From Cytobacillus firmus (GTDB lineage Bacteria; Bacillota; Bacilli; Bacillales; Cytobacillaceae): a stretch of 59,136 nucleotides of DNA. The translations under genes were made by a program, and so were the position numbers. Location: assembly GCF_023715565.1 (NCBI RefSeq), contig NZ_JAMBOJ010000030.1, positions 1-59,136 of the forward strand, written 5' to 3'. This document shows, piece after piece, positions 36,843-46,465 of the stretch (position 1 is its first letter; every line of letters begins with the position of its first letter). The notes beneath the pieces were generated by a model. That model saw only the letters and a list, made by a program, of their open reading frames with translations. It was not told the DNA's origin and did no database searches.

Positions 36843-39068
36843 TTACATGGATTCATGGAATGTTCGATTGATGACATCAAGCTGCTGCTCTTTAGTCAGC
36901 TTAATGAAGTTCACAGCATAGCCTGATACTCTAATGGTCAGCTGAGGATATTCTTCCGGATGTTCCATAGCATCCAGAAGTGTTTCTTTATTAAATACAT
37001 TGACATTTAAGTGATGCCCGGATTTTATGGCATATCCATCGAGTATGGCTGCCAAATTGTACACACGGCTCTCATCATCCTTTCCAAGTGCTTTAGGGAC
37101 AATAGAGAAGGTGTTGCTGATGCCATCGAGCGCCTGTTTGTAAGGTAATTTTGCAACAGAGGACAGGGACGCAAGCGTTCCTTTCGTATCTCTTCCGTGC
37201 ATCGGATTTGCACCAGGGGCAAATGGCTCTCCGGCACGTCTTCCATCAGGTGTATTGCCAGTTTTCTTGCCATATACCACATTCGATGTAATGGTTAAGA
37301 TCGACATCGTATGCCTAGAGTTTCTGTAAGTCTGATGCTTTCGGAGCTTTTTCATAAACCGTTCAACCAGGTCTACAGCGATGCTGTCGACGCGATCATC
37401 ATTATTGCCGTATTTCGGAAAATCTCCTTCTGTTATAAAATCAACCACGATCCCATTCTCATCACGGACTGCCTTAACGGTTGCGTATTTGATGGCACTT
37501 AGCGAATCGGCCGCAACACTCAAACCTGCAAACCCAGTGGCCATTGTTCTGAGAATTTCAGAATCATGCAGAGCCATTTCGATACGTTCGTAGCTATATT
37601 TATCGTGCATGTAATGAATGATATTCAAAGTATTAATATAGAGGTCTGCCAGCCATTCCATCATGAAATCAAACTTCTCCATCACTTCCTCATATTGAAG
37701 GACGTCTGAAGTTATTGGAGCATAGGCCGGTCCGATTTGATCCTTAAGGATTTCATCTTTGCCGCCATTAATGCTATATAAGAGAGCCTTCGCAAGGTTG
37801 GCTCTGGCTCCGAAAAATTGCATTTGTTTTCCGATTTCCAATGCAGACACACAGCAGGCGATTCCATAATCATCGCCATACTCAGGAAGCATGATATCGT
37901 CATTTTCGTATTGAATTGAACTTGTTTCGATTGACATCCTTGCACAATATTTTTTGAAATTCTCAGGAAGCTTGGTGGACCATAATACCGTCAAGTTGGG
38001 TTCAGGAGCCGGACCAAGATTTCTAAGGGTATGAAGGAAGCGGAATGAATTCTTTGTGACAAGCGGGCGGCCATCAAGCGCCATGCCGCCTATGGACTCT
38101 GTCACCCATGTAGGATCGCCGCTGAATAATTCATTGTAGTCAGGCGTTCTTGCGAATTTTACAAGGCGCAGCTTCATGACAAAATGATCAACAAGCTCCT
38201 GCGCTTCCTTCTCGGTAAGTGTCCCGTTCTTTAAGTCTCTTTCTATGAAAATATCAAGAAAAGTGGAAACACGGCCAAGACTCATAGCCGCTCCATTTTG
38301 TTCCTTGATGGCGGCCAGATAAGCGAAGTACAGCCACTGGAAAGCTTCAAGAGCATTTCCTGCTGGTATTGAAATATCAAAACCGTAACTGTTTGCCAGC
38401 TGCTTCAGTTCCTTCAGAGCCCTGATCTGTTCTGAAATTTCTTCCCTCAATCGAATATTTTCTTCCGTCATTACGCATGAGGTTGACTTCAAATCCGCTT
38501 TTTTGGCTTCAATCAAGCGATCAGCCCCATAAAGGGCAACCCTGCGATAATCACCGATAATCCTGCCCCGTCCATATGCATCAGGCAGACCGGTTATAAT
38601 GCCTGCCTTACGGGCGAGTTTCATTTCATCAGTATAGGCGTCAAACACACCCTGGTTATGTGTTTTGCGGTAGTCCGTAAATATTTTTTCCATATCTTTG
38701 CTGGCTTCATAGCCATATGCTTCACAGGCAGCCACAGCCATGCGGACTCCGCCAAATGGCTGAAGTGAGCGCTTAAACGGCTGGTCAGTTTGGACACCTA
38801 CAATTCTTTCTTTATCCTGATCAAGATAACCAGGTCCATGTGAGGTAATAGTAGAGACGATTTCAGTGTCCATATCGAGCACGCCGCCTTGTTCTCGTTC
38901 CTTTTTAGTGAGAGCCATTACTTTTTCCCATAATAGCGAGGTAGCTTCTGTCGGGCCTTCCAAAAATAATTCATCTCCGGAAAAAGGTGCAAAATTCTTT
39001 AATATAAAATCTCTAACATCAATTTCACGTGTCCAAATGCCTTCTACAAATCCATTCCATCTTTCCAT
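36843..39068 (-). CDS. pflB: Formate acetyltransferase (pyruvate formate-lyase)
   Basis: 741 residues. Glycyl-radical enzyme splitting pyruvate with CoA into acetyl-CoA and formate in anaerobic metabolism. The adjacent catalytic Cys pair is in [15 protein letters not shown] near residue 405, and the radical Gly is in [10 protein letters not shown] near the C terminus. The PFL-specific FGGVRMAV and [16 protein letters not shown] occur in the first third. It is the first gene of pflB-pflA, behind an FNR box at 39144-39159. B. subtilis lacks this pair; other Bacillus species such as B. licheniformis have it. Confidence 0.97.
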   Translation of the reverse strand: MERWNGFVEGIWTREIDVRDFILKNFAPFSGDELFLEGPTEATSLLWEKVMALTKKEREQGGVLDMDTEIVSTITSHGPGYLDQDKERIVGVQTDQPFKRSLQPFGGVRMAVAACEAYGYEASKDMEKIFTDYRKTHNQGVFDAYTDEMKLARKAGIITGLPDAYGRGRIIGDYRRVALYGADRLIEAKKADLKSTSCVMTEENIRLREEISEQIRALKELKQLANSYGFDISIPAGNALEAFQWLYFAYLAAIKEQNGAAMSLGRVSTFLDIFIERDLKNGTLTEKEAQELVDHFVMKLRLVKFARTPDYNELFSGDPTWVTESIGGMALDGRPLVTKNSFRFLHTLRNLGPAPEPNLTVLWSTKLPENFKKYCARMSIETSSIQYENDDIMLPEYGDDYGIACCVSALEIGKQMQFFGARANLAKALLYSINGGKDEILKDQIGPAYAPITSDVLQYEEVMEKFDFMMEWLADLYINTLNIIHYMHDKYSYERIEMALHDSEILRTMATGFAGLSVAADSLSAIKYATVKAVRDENGIVVDFITEGDFPKYGNNDDRVDSIAVDLVERFMKKLRKHQTYRNSRHTMSILTITSNVVYGKKTGNTPDGRRAGEPFAPGANPMHGRDTKGTLASLSSVAKLPYKQALDGISNTFSIVPKALGKDDESRVYNLAAILDGYAIKSGHHLNVNVFNKETLLDAMEHPEEYPQLTIRVSGYAVNFIKLTKEQQLDVINRTFHESM

Positions 39069-39116
39069 GTAAGTTCACCTCAAGGGGATTATTGGTGTAA
39101 CAGTTATTACAATTTT

Positions 39117-39159
39117 ACTATACACTCAATATAACAGATTTAATGTGAAATAAATCACA
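39117..39159 (-). promoter_or_regulatory. FNR-type box with class-II promoter for pflB
   Basis: TGTGAAATAAATCACA (39144-39159) is a perfect TGTGA-N6-TCACA palindrome. On the minus strand TATAGT occupies 39122-39117, placing the box centre at about -41.5 from the expected transcription start, as at the haemoglobin promoter. The rest of 39069-39361 shows no gene. Confidence 0.8.
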
Positions 39160-39361
39160 AAGTTTTTGAACGTATTGTGAAATGTGATGTCTTATACATT
39201 TTCAAGGAAAACGTGTACTACAAAACTTCTCGGAATCATAGAGCTGTTATATACAGATGGAACACTTTAATAAAAACAGATAGCAATCACTTTGAAATTC
39301 TTACATTCTGCTCCAACAATTACCTGTTTATAAGAATAGAAGAATTTGATTAAATATAAAT

Positions 39362-39988
39362 ATGAAAACACTATCAAAACTTTCATTCATTTTAATGTTG
39401 TCTGTCGCACTTGTCTTTGGATTCAATTTCGATGCAAAAGCATCAACAGTACATACCGTTCAGCCAGGGGATACGATGTGGAAGATCGCCATGAAGTATC
39501 AGGTTGGAGTCACTGAAATAATCAATGCCAATGGGCAGATCTCAAATCCGAACTCCATTTATCCAGGGCAAAAGGTAAATATCCCTTCTCTTTCAAAAGC
39601 CACTACAAGCGTTGAAGAACAGGTAGTTCAGCTTGTTAACCAGGAAAGAGCAAAGTACGGATTACAGCCTCTGAAATCAAATTGGGAGCTTGCAAGAGTA
39701 GCAAAGTACAAATCTCAGGATATGATCAATAAAAAGTATTTCGATCATAACTCCCCTACATACGGAAGCCCGTTTGATATGATGAAGAGCTTTGGAATTA
39801 CCTACAAAACTGCAGGGGAGAACATTGCTGCCGGGCAAAAAACGCCTCAGGAAGTAGTAACTGCCTGGATGAACAGTGAAGGTCACCGCAAGAATATCCT
39901 ATCTGCTAACTTCACAGAAATCGGAGTAGGCTACGCCCAGGGCGGAACTTACGGACACTATTGGACACAAATGTTTATTGGGAGATAA
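39362..39988 (+). CDS. Secreted LysM-CAP (SCP/YkwD-like) protein
   Basis: 208 residues: signal peptide (about 1-28, ending AKA), one LysM domain (STVHTVQPGDTMWKIAMKYQ to YPGQKVNIP, about 28-75), and a CAP domain (about 84-208) with the usual His and Glu (FDHNSPTYGSPF, AGENIAAG, WMNSEGHRKNIL, GVGYAQGG). LysM binds peptidoglycan; SafA- and YkwD-like relatives occur in spore coats and cell walls. The ATG at 39362 has no recognisable ribosome binding site (AAATATAAAT upstream), unlike nearly all other genes here. Confidence 0.88.
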   Translation: MKTLSKLSFILMLSVALVFGFNFDAKASTVHTVQPGDTMWKIAMKYQVGVTEIINANGQISNPNSIYPGQKVNIPSLSKATTSVEEQVVQLVNQERAKYGLQPLKSNWELARVAKYKSQDMINKKYFDHNSPTYGSPFDMMKSFGITYKTAGENIAAGQKTPQEVVTAWMNSEGHRKNILSANFTEIGVGYAQGGTYGHYWTQMFIGR

Positions 39989-39992
39989 GAAG

Positions 39993-40022
39993 AAAAGCAC
40001 CGGATTTCACCGGTGCTTTTGC
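39993..40022. terminator. Bidirectional terminator
   Basis: The 11-bp perfect stem AAAAGCACCGG/CCGGTGCTTTT (39993-40003, 40010-40020) between convergent genes. Confidence 0.93.
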
Positions 40023-40029
40023 TATGCTA

Positions 40030-40482
40030 TTAATCTACTACAATATAAGCAATCATCGGTCCGCTATTATCCTTATCCGGATGAGTAAGACAAACAAGGC
40101 GGTATACGCCTTGTTTATTAAATTGAAGAGGGACCACTGTTTCTTCAGCTTTCTTTACAACACCCTTAATATCGGTTCCTTCGATGATATAAGGATGCTC
40201 CATTCCATTGACTCCCCAAATCTTCAGGTTAACCTTTTCATTTTTTTCAAGAAAAATGGTTCCCGGGTCCCAGCGATACGCTTCAATTTCCTTGCCATCA
40301 GGCAGCTTTGCTTTAAACTCTCCTGTAACCATATGGATTTCCCGGACTTTTTCGCCTTCATTCTGGTTGAATACCGATAAACTATCAGACTTTGAAAAAA
40401 ACCAAAGGGATGCAGAAACTATGACTGAAAATATGATGACAAAGGCAATGATGCTTCGTTTCTTTAATACAAGAAAAGGCAT
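40030..40482 (-). CDS. Membrane-anchored cupredoxin-domain protein
   Basis: About 150 residues: an N-terminal membrane anchor (about 8-28), then a cupredoxin beta sandwich. Candidate type-1 copper ligands are His in MEHPYIIEG, Cys and His in VCLTHPDKDN and a Met shortly after (GPM). ATG 40482 is 7 nt after GGAAGGAG; two further upstream ATGs are too close to or before it. Possible roles are extracytoplasmic electron transfer or copper handling in respiration. It is divergent from the AraC-type regulator, with about 150 bp between. Confidence 0.75.
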   Translation of the reverse strand: MPFLVLKKRSIIAFVIIFSVIVSASLWFFSKSDSLSVFNQNEGEKVREIHMVTGEFKAKLPDGKEIEAYRWDPGTIFLEKNEKVNLKIWGVNGMEHPYIIEGTDIKGVVKKAEETVVPLQFNKQGVYRLVCLTHPDKDNSGPMIAYIVVD

Positions 40483-40630
40483 GCTCATGCTCCTTCCAAA
40501 AATAGTTGTCCATATATAGATATGCAGGAAGGGCATCATAACTTGTCTACTATTTGCAGGATTTTTCCGAATTATTCTTTACAGCTGCTGAAATATTATT
40601 TCATAATAGATTAAAAAAGGATGTGGCAGC

Positions 40631-42115
40631 ATGTACAAAGTACTTGTGGCCAATCGGGATGAGTATGATACAAAGGGTATAGAGTGGCTGTTGAAATCTT
40701 CAATGAACGCTTGGGAAGTGGAATCTGCCGAAGATGAAGCAGGGCTAATTAAAAAGCTCGAGACTTTTCAGCCCGATCTGCTGATTTTTGAACTGGATTT
40801 GATAAAGGAAGAGAGATATAGCTCTTTCTTAAAAACTATTCAAATTATAGGACCGGAACTTATCGCACTTACAATGGAAGCGACATTTTCACAGGCAAAA
40901 AGAGCTATTGACATGGGTGTAGCCGATTTAATATTAAAGCCCATTTCAGCTGATACTTTATTGAAATCCGCACGAAACATTCATAGGCGCCAGAAGCTGA
41001 AAATTCCTGCTACTGTAAAAAGCACCCGCATGGTTACTGATAAAGCATTTAATTATCAAAATATATTTTTAGAAGCACCGGAACCGGCAGAACGTTTTCT
41101 TTCCCTTGGCATAAAAACTGAGAATATCCTTGAGCTTCCAAAGTTATATGAGTTTCTGCAAAGCTATGGGTTCAAGAAAAAAGTAAATCATTTTATTTTA
41201 AGTGACATGGTACTGATAGTTGCTGAAAAATCGGGCATATCATGGAAAGAGGAGAGCGTCAGATTCATGAGGAATTGGCAGGAAACCTCGCCTGAACCAA
41301 TTGCCATCAGCATTCATACTGGCCAGGATGATCCGAACACACTTAAAAACCATTATGATGCGAACAGAAAATTGATGGAATTAACCTTTTTCAGGGGATT
41401 TAATCAGGTAATTGAGGAAGCCTCATTGCCTAAATGGCTTTCAATTGATCCGTTCTTAACTCCCGATGAACAGAGCAGCTGGATTGATTTCCTAAATCAG
41501 GCTAATTTAGAAGGGATCAAATCATGGTTTTCCAAAGAGTTTCTTATATTGGAAGATCCATTTCCGGAACCCGGGCTTATCAGAATCAGGCTGACGAGTA
41601 TTCTTGCGCAGATTCGCAGGCATATGAAGACATTCCGCCTGGCCGAAGGAGAAATGGAGAAGGAATACCTTCGTTTATTCCAGACGATCCTGTATTCGCC
41701 CTTGATTTACCGCATTATTAATGAAATGATCAGCTTCATATCTTATGTTTTTGAGAACATTCGATCTGATAAGAAGCTGAAACTGGATCTTTCAGACAGA
41801 GTCCAATTCTTTATAGAAACAAATTACTGGGATTCTTCGGTCACCCTTGAGAGGGCAGCTGAATACGCAGATCGGAACCCAAACTATATCAGCTCCATGC
41901 TGGCAAAAAAATGCGGAAAATCATTTCGGGAACTCCTTAATGAAACCCGGATCAGGCAATCTGCCAAGCTGCTGCTGGAATCAGAAATGAGCATAAAAGA
42001 AATCTCATCTGTCTGCGGTTTTCGAAATCAGCAGTATTTCAATAAAGTGTTCAGTAAAATTAAAGGTATGCCGCCTAATCAATTCAGAAAAAGCCTGAAC
42101 AAAACCTCCATTTAA
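40631..42115 (+). CDS. AraC-family regulator with degenerate receiver domain
   Basis: 494 residues. Residues 1-120 have the fold pattern of a response-regulator receiver, but the phospho-acceptor Asp is Glu54 (PDLLIFELDL, six residues after Pro48) and the acidic pair of strand 1 is Asn8-Arg9 (VLVANRDE). The strand-4 Thr81 and Lys103 (ILKPIS) remain. A 260-residue middle region of unknown fold follows. The C terminus (about 385-490) has two AraC helix-turn-helices (ERAAEYADRNPNYISSMLAKK; IKEISSVCGFRNQQYFNKVF). No kinase is adjacent. It lies 170 bp upstream of hutU in the same direction and is the likely candidate regulator of the hut genes. AAAAAGGATGTGGCAGC precedes ATG 40631. Confidence 0.85.
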   Translation: MYKVLVANRDEYDTKGIEWLLKSSMNAWEVESAEDEAGLIKKLETFQPDLLIFELDLIKEERYSSFLKTIQIIGPELIALTMEATFSQAKRAIDMGVADLILKPISADTLLKSARNIHRRQKLKIPATVKSTRMVTDKAFNYQNIFLEAPEPAERFLSLGIKTENILELPKLYEFLQSYGFKKKVNHFILSDMVLIVAEKSGISWKEESVRFMRNWQETSPEPIAISIHTGQDDPNTLKNHYDANRKLMELTFFRGFNQVIEEASLPKWLSIDPFLTPDEQSSWIDFLNQANLEGIKSWFSKEFLILEDPFPEPGLIRIRLTSILAQIRRHMKTFRLAEGEMEKEYLRLFQTILYSPLIYRIINEMISFISYVFENIRSDKKLKLDLSDRVQFFIETNYWDSSVTLERAAEYADRNPNYISSMLAKKCGKSFRELLNETRIRQSAKLLLESEMSIKEISSVCGFRNQQYFNKVFSKIKGMPPNQFRKSLNKTSI

Positions 42116-42228
42116 TTGGGGGTTATATTTTTGTCTATTTTTATAAAAGTACCAATATTAATATAAAGACAAGCGAATTCCAAATAAATAATCTTACATT
42201 TTTATAAAATATCAAACCTAATTATTAT

Positions 42229-42243
42229 ACTTTTCAGATAGTT
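42229..42243 (+). promoter_or_regulatory. CodY-box-like sequence upstream of hutU
   Basis: ACTTTTCAGATAGTT matches the CodY consensus AATTTTCWGAAAATT at 12 of 15 positions, 45-59 bp before hutU. CodY represses hut in B. subtilis. In such AT-rich DNA a 3-mismatch hit is weak evidence. Confidence 0.4.
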
Positions 42244-42287
42244 ATTATTATAAAATTTAAATATGAGATAACACTGGAGGGATAACG

Positions 42288-43949
42288 ATGAAAGCGGAAA
42301 CAAAAAGAGAAATTAAAAATTATCAAGGCAATGAGCTGCATGCAAAAGGCTGGATTCAGGAAGCGGCACTTCGAATGCTTATGAATAATTTAGACAAAGA
42401 GGTTGCAGAGATTCCGGAAGATCTGGTTGTATACGGCGGAATCGGAAAGGCAGCCCGGAATTGGGATTGCTATGACGCGATTGTGAAAACACTCCATGAG
42501 CTGGAAGACGATGAAACACTTCTTGTCCAATCCGGAAAGCCGGTGGCGGTATTTAAATCACATAAAGATGCTCCAAAGGTGTTGATTGCCAATTCAAATT
42601 TGGTGCCGGCCTGGGCAAACTGGGATACGTTCCATGAGCTTGATAAAAAAGGTCTTATGATGTATGGGCAGATGACAGCCGGAAGCTGGATTTACATCGG
42701 AAGCCAGGGAATCGTTCAGGGAACATATGAAACTTTTGCAGAGCTTGGCAGACAGCATTTCTCCGGCTCACTGAAACAAACGATTACGTTGACAGCAGGC
42801 CTTGGCGGAATGGGCGGCGCGCAGCCGCTTGCAGTAACCATGAATGATGGTGTTTGCATTGCCATTGATGTAGATGAACACCGCATTGACCGCAGGCTAG
42901 AAACGAAATATCTGGATACAAAGGTTTATTCCATTGAAGAAGCTATTAAACTGGCAAAAGAGGCAAAACAGGAAGGACGTCCGCTTTCTATCGGTCTATT
43001 AGGCAATGCAGCTGAAATTTTGCCAAAAATGCTTGAAATGAATTTCATCCCTGATGTCCTGACTGACCAGACTTCCGCACATGATCCTTTAAATGGCTAT
43101 GTTCCAATTGGTTATTCTTTAGAGGAGGCAGCTGTTCTGCGGAAGGAGGATGCTGCCGAATATGTTCAGAAATCAAAAGCGAGCATGGCTGTCCATGTGC
43201 AGTCAATGCTTGACATGCAAAAGAAGGGTGCAGTCACATTTGATTACGGAAATAATATCCGCCAGGTTGCAAAAGATGAGGGTGTCGAGAAAGCATTTGA
43301 TTTCCCTGGATTCGTGCCTGCCTACATCCGTCCGTTATTCTGTGAAGGAAAAGGGCCTTTCCGCTGGGTAGCATTATCAGGAGATCCGGAAGATATCTAT
43401 AAAACAGATGAAGTGATCCTTCGTGAGTTTGCGGATAATGAACACCTTTGCAAATGGATCAAGATGGCTCGGGAGAAAATTCAATTCCAGGGACTGCCTT
43501 CAAGAATTTGCTGGCTTGGTTATGGGGAGCGCGCAAGATTTGGGAAAATTATCAATGATATGGTTGCCAGCGGGGAATTAAAAGCACCGATTGTTATCGG
43601 GCGTGATCATCTGGATTCGGGTTCAGTAGCCTCTCCAAACCGCGAGACAGAAGCCATGAAGGACGGCAGTGATGCAGTGGCAGACTGGCCAATCTTGAAT
43701 GCATTGATCAATGCTGTCGGTGGAGCAAGCTGGGTTTCCGTCCACCATGGAGGCGGAGTAGGAATGGGCTACTCTCTTCATGCAGGAATGGTCATCGTTG
43801 CGGATGGCACAAAGGATGCAGAACAGCGTCTTGAACGTGTTCTCACATCTGATCCTGGAATGGGAATCGTACGCCATGTAGATGCAGGCTATGACCTTGC
43901 TATCAAAACAGCCAAAGAAAAAGGCGTCAACATCCCAATGATGAAATAA
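42288..43949 (+). CDS. hutU: Urocanate hydratase
   Basis: 553 residues, standard for HutU. It hydrates urocanate to imidazolone propionate using tightly bound NAD+. The N-terminal [17 protein letters not shown], the NAD-binding [20 protein letters not shown] near residue 170, and the catalytic-region [14 protein letters not shown] with [24 protein letters not shown] near 410-460 are all present. ACTGGAGGGATAACG precedes ATG 42288. It is the first gene of a urocanate-degradation cluster; histidase hutH and regulator hutP are not in this window. Confidence 0.97.
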   Translation: MKAETKREIKNYQGNELHAKGWIQEAALRMLMNNLDKEVAEIPEDLVVYGGIGKAARNWDCYDAIVKTLHELEDDETLLVQSGKPVAVFKSHKDAPKVLIANSNLVPAWANWDTFHELDKKGLMMYGQMTAGSWIYIGSQGIVQGTYETFAELGRQHFSGSLKQTITLTAGLGGMGGAQPLAVTMNDGVCIAIDVDEHRIDRRLETKYLDTKVYSIEEAIKLAKEAKQEGRPLSIGLLGNAAEILPKMLEMNFIPDVLTDQTSAHDPLNGYVPIGYSLEEAAVLRKEDAAEYVQKSKASMAVHVQSMLDMQKKGAVTFDYGNNIRQVAKDEGVEKAFDFPGFVPAYIRPLFCEGKGPFRWVALSGDPEDIYKTDEVILREFADNEHLCKWIKMAREKIQFQGLPSRICWLGYGERARFGKIINDMVASGELKAPIVIGRDHLDSGSVASPNRETEAMKDGSDAVADWPILNALINAVGGASWVSVHHGGGVGMGYSLHAGMVIVADGTKDAEQRLERVLTSDPGMGIVRHVDAGYDLAIKTAKEKGVNIPMMK

Positions 43950-43959
43950 AGATTTCCAT

Positions 43960-44085
43960 TTATGAACTTTGCAAATAGAAGCGAATAATTTGCAAATACA
44001 CCATGATAATCTGCAAATACACCATGATAATCTGCAAATAGACCAGTCAATTTTGCAAATAAAATTCTTAAACTTGCAAATAACC
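43960..44085 (+). repeat. Six 21-bp-phased TTGCAAATA-type repeats
   Basis: TGCAAATA starts at 43970, 43991, 44012, 44033, 44054 and 44075, always 21 bp apart. The spacers are partly identical (ACCATGATAATC twice) and partly diverged. The array fills most of the hutU-hutI gap. An open frame across it would encode heptads such as NLQIHHD, but it has no ribosome binding site. Confidence 0.9.
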
Positions 44086-44105
44086 ATTAATATTTTCAAT
44101 GAGGA

Positions 44106-44152
44106 AGCCCTCCAATCCGTGAATTCTGCGGATTGGAACTTCCATTTTTTAA
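44106..44152 (+). terminator. Terminator-like hairpin within the hut operon
   Basis: TCCAATCCG (44111-44119) pairs with CGGATTGGA (44129-44137), extended by GGAAG (44103-44107) against CTTCC (44139-44143), then ATTTTTTAA. It sits 13 nt before the hutI ribosome binding site. It could attenuate hutI-hutG transcription or be regulated by an antiterminator. Confidence 0.7.
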
Positions 44153-44165
44153 GGAGGAGCACAAA

Positions 44166-45452
44166 ATGCACTCAAAACCTATTTTTATCAAACATGCAAA
44201 TCAGATGATCACCTTAAAGGGCGGCTCCAAACAGCCACTCACAAAAGAAAAAATGAGCGAGCTTCACATTATTGAAGACGGAGCCGTATGGATTGAAGAG
44301 GACATAATTAAAGCAGCAGGGACAACAGCGGAACTCCAAGCTGAATATCAGAGCCGGCTTCAGGAAGCTGAAATCATTGATGCCACAGGAAAGATACTCC
44401 TTCCAGGACTGGTTGATCCGCATACACACCTCGTATATGCAGGCAGCAGGGAAGAGGAATTCAATATGCGCTTGAACGGGGCAACTTATATGGAAATTAT
44501 GAACAATGGCGGGGGCATTCACGCAACCACTTCTATGACGAGAAAAGCAACTGAAGAGGAACTGGTAGATGCGAGTCTTGTCCGTCTTGATCGCTTTCTT
44601 AAACACGGAGTTACCACGATAGAGGCAAAAAGCGGATATGGACTGGATTGGGAAACAGAGCTAAAGCAGCTGACAGCAGCCCGTAAAGCGAATGAACTGC
44701 ATCCGGTGGAGGTTGTCCGCACCTTTATGGGAGCACATGCAGTTCCTGCTGAATACAAAGAGAATCCAGATGCTTTTATAGATTTAGTTATTGAAGAAAT
44801 GCTGCCAAAAGTCGCGGAAGAAAAGCTTGCTGAATTCAATGATATTTTCTGCGAAAGAGGCGTTTTCACACCGGAGCAGTCCAGAAAACTTCTTGAAGCA
44901 GGGAAGAAGCATGGACTTATTCCAAAGATTCATGCTGACGAAATTGAACCCTATGAGGGGGCCGAGCTTGCTGCAGAAGTCGGTGCCATCTCTGCGGATC
45001 ACTTGCTAAAAGCTTCTGATAAAGGCATGGAAATGATGGCTGAAAAGGGAGTAATCGGCGTTCTTCTTCCAGGCACAGCATTCTTCCTGATGGCTGAAGC
45101 AGCCAGAGGCCGCCGCATGATTGATAAGGGGGTCCCAGTTGCTTTATCCACCGATTGCAACCCCGGCTCTTCGCCAACCTGCTCCATGCCATTTATGATG
45201 AATCTTGCATGCATGCACATGGGACTTACTCCTGCAGAAGCGATTGCCGCTGCTACCATTAATGCAGCACATGCGATTAATCGAGCCGATGAAGTGGGAA
45301 GTATAGAAACCGGCAAGAAGGCTGATCTTCTTCTGCTCAATGTGCCGAACTATATGCAAATGCAGTATCACTACGGCATGAATCATACAGACACAGTGAT
45401 TAAAAATGGGGAAGTCGTCGTTAAAGGAGGAAGCTTATGCTACCAACAATAA
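44166..45452 (+). CDS. hutI: Imidazolonepropionase
   Basis: 428 residues of the amidohydrolase superfamily, opening imidazolone propionate to formimino-glutamate. The metal site shows as PHTHLVYAG near residue 80, the central strand HADEIEPYEGA near 255 and the later Asp in ALSTDCNPGS near 325. TTAAGGAGGAGCAC is the ribosome binding site for ATG 44166; an in-frame ATG at 44133 lies in the terminator stem. It overlaps hutG by 16 bp. Confidence 0.96.
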   Translation: MHSKPIFIKHANQMITLKGGSKQPLTKEKMSELHIIEDGAVWIEEDIIKAAGTTAELQAEYQSRLQEAEIIDATGKILLPGLVDPHTHLVYAGSREEEFNMRLNGATYMEIMNNGGGIHATTSMTRKATEEELVDASLVRLDRFLKHGVTTIEAKSGYGLDWETELKQLTAARKANELHPVEVVRTFMGAHAVPAEYKENPDAFIDLVIEEMLPKVAEEKLAEFNDIFCERGVFTPEQSRKLLEAGKKHGLIPKIHADEIEPYEGAELAAEVGAISADHLLKASDKGMEMMAEKGVIGVLLPGTAFFLMAEAARGRRMIDKGVPVALSTDCNPGSSPTCSMPFMMNLACMHMGLTPAEAIAAATINAAHAINRADEVGSIETGKKADLLLLNVPNYMQMQYHYGMNHTDTVIKNGEVVVKGGSLCYQQ

Positions 45453-46417
45453 ATCCTCCCGGGTTTTTTTGGCCGCAAACCGAATTGGGAACTGACGTAA
45501 AGGTGAGTGAATGGATTCGCCAAATTCAGAAGGAAGGGGAATTAAAGAAAGAAAATTGGGATGTCGTGCTTTTCGGTGTCCCTCTTTCCCGCTCATCGAT
45601 CAGTACATCAGGAGCTTCTGAATTCCCTGAATCCTTCAGGAGGTCCTGGAAAGGCTTTTCCACGTACAACCTGGATTTTGAGAAGGATCTCCAAGAACTG
45701 AAGGTTGCGGATCTTGGTGACGTGAAGATGCATTTCACGGATATTCCACAATGCCATTCCAATATCAAGCAAACGATGAAAGACGTACGGACGCAATTTC
45801 CTGATTCATTCCCAATAGCGATCGGAGGAGACCATTCAATTACAGCCATGCTGGTCAGCGGCCTGAAGGAACTGGAGCCTGATAAAGAAATCGGCATACT
45901 CCAGCTGGACACTCACCTTGACCTCAGAAATCTTGAAGACCATGGACCGACAAATGGGACTCCTATCCGAAACCTCATTCAGAACAGCAAAATAAAAGGG
46001 GAAAATGTGTACAATATTGGTCTTCACGGCTTTTTCAACAGCCAGTCGCTAGTCCAGCATGCTAAAGAGCATAAGCTCAATTATATTACCCTTAAGGAAG
46101 CCAGAAGAAGGGGAATCGAAAAAACGGTTACAGAATCACTTCGGCAGCTTGAGGCAAAAGTGGACAAAATTTATGTCACCATTGACATGGATGTGCTGGA
46201 TATTGGTTTTGCGCCAGGGGTACCCGCATCTACACCAGGCGGTATGACTACTGAAGAACTTTTTACAGCCGTTTACACTGCGGGACTTTCCTCTAAAACG
46301 GAAGCCATGGATATTGTCTGCCTTGATCCAACAAGAGATCACCAGGCACAGCCAACTGTGAAAGCAGGTACATACACCTTTCTGACCTTTTTAACAGCTT
46401 TAATGAACAGAAGGTAA
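45437..46417 (+). CDS. hutG: Formimidoylglutamase
   Basis: 326 residues, arginase/ureohydrolase superfamily. It hydrolyses formimino-glutamate to glutamate and formamide, ending the pathway. Metal-binding motifs: GGDHSITAML near 137, LDTHLDLRN near 155, and TIDMDVLDIGFAPGVPASTPGG near 250. ATG 45437 lies within the last codons of hutI after AAAGGAGGAAGCTT, indicating translational coupling. Confidence 0.95.
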   Translation: MLPTINPPGFFWPQTELGTDVKVSEWIRQIQKEGELKKENWDVVLFGVPLSRSSISTSGASEFPESFRRSWKGFSTYNLDFEKDLQELKVADLGDVKMHFTDIPQCHSNIKQTMKDVRTQFPDSFPIAIGGDHSITAMLVSGLKELEPDKEIGILQLDTHLDLRNLEDHGPTNGTPIRNLIQNSKIKGENVYNIGLHGFFNSQSLVQHAKEHKLNYITLKEARRRGIEKTVTESLRQLEAKVDKIYVTIDMDVLDIGFAPGVPASTPGGMTTEELFTAVYTAGLSSKTEAMDIVCLDPTRDHQAQPTVKAGTYTFLTFLTALMNRR

Positions 46418-46465
46418 GGGGCGCCACACTGCTCCTTGCCTCTAAACTGACGAGGGGGAATGAGA

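Noticed and set aside
42116..42287. HutP antiterminator-type binding site in the hutU leader.
   Set aside because: No spaced NAG triplets with an adjacent terminator stem could be recognised.
43960..44085. CRISPR-like array (6 repeats).
   Set aside because: The unit is 21 bp in total with no unique 30-40 bp spacers and no cas genes; also rejected for the 52-bp arrays.
43969..44208. 79-codon open frame with NLQIHHD heptads in the hutU-hutI gap.
   Set aside because: No ribosome binding site, and it overlaps the terminator and hutI start; the heptads merely reflect the 21-bp DNA period.
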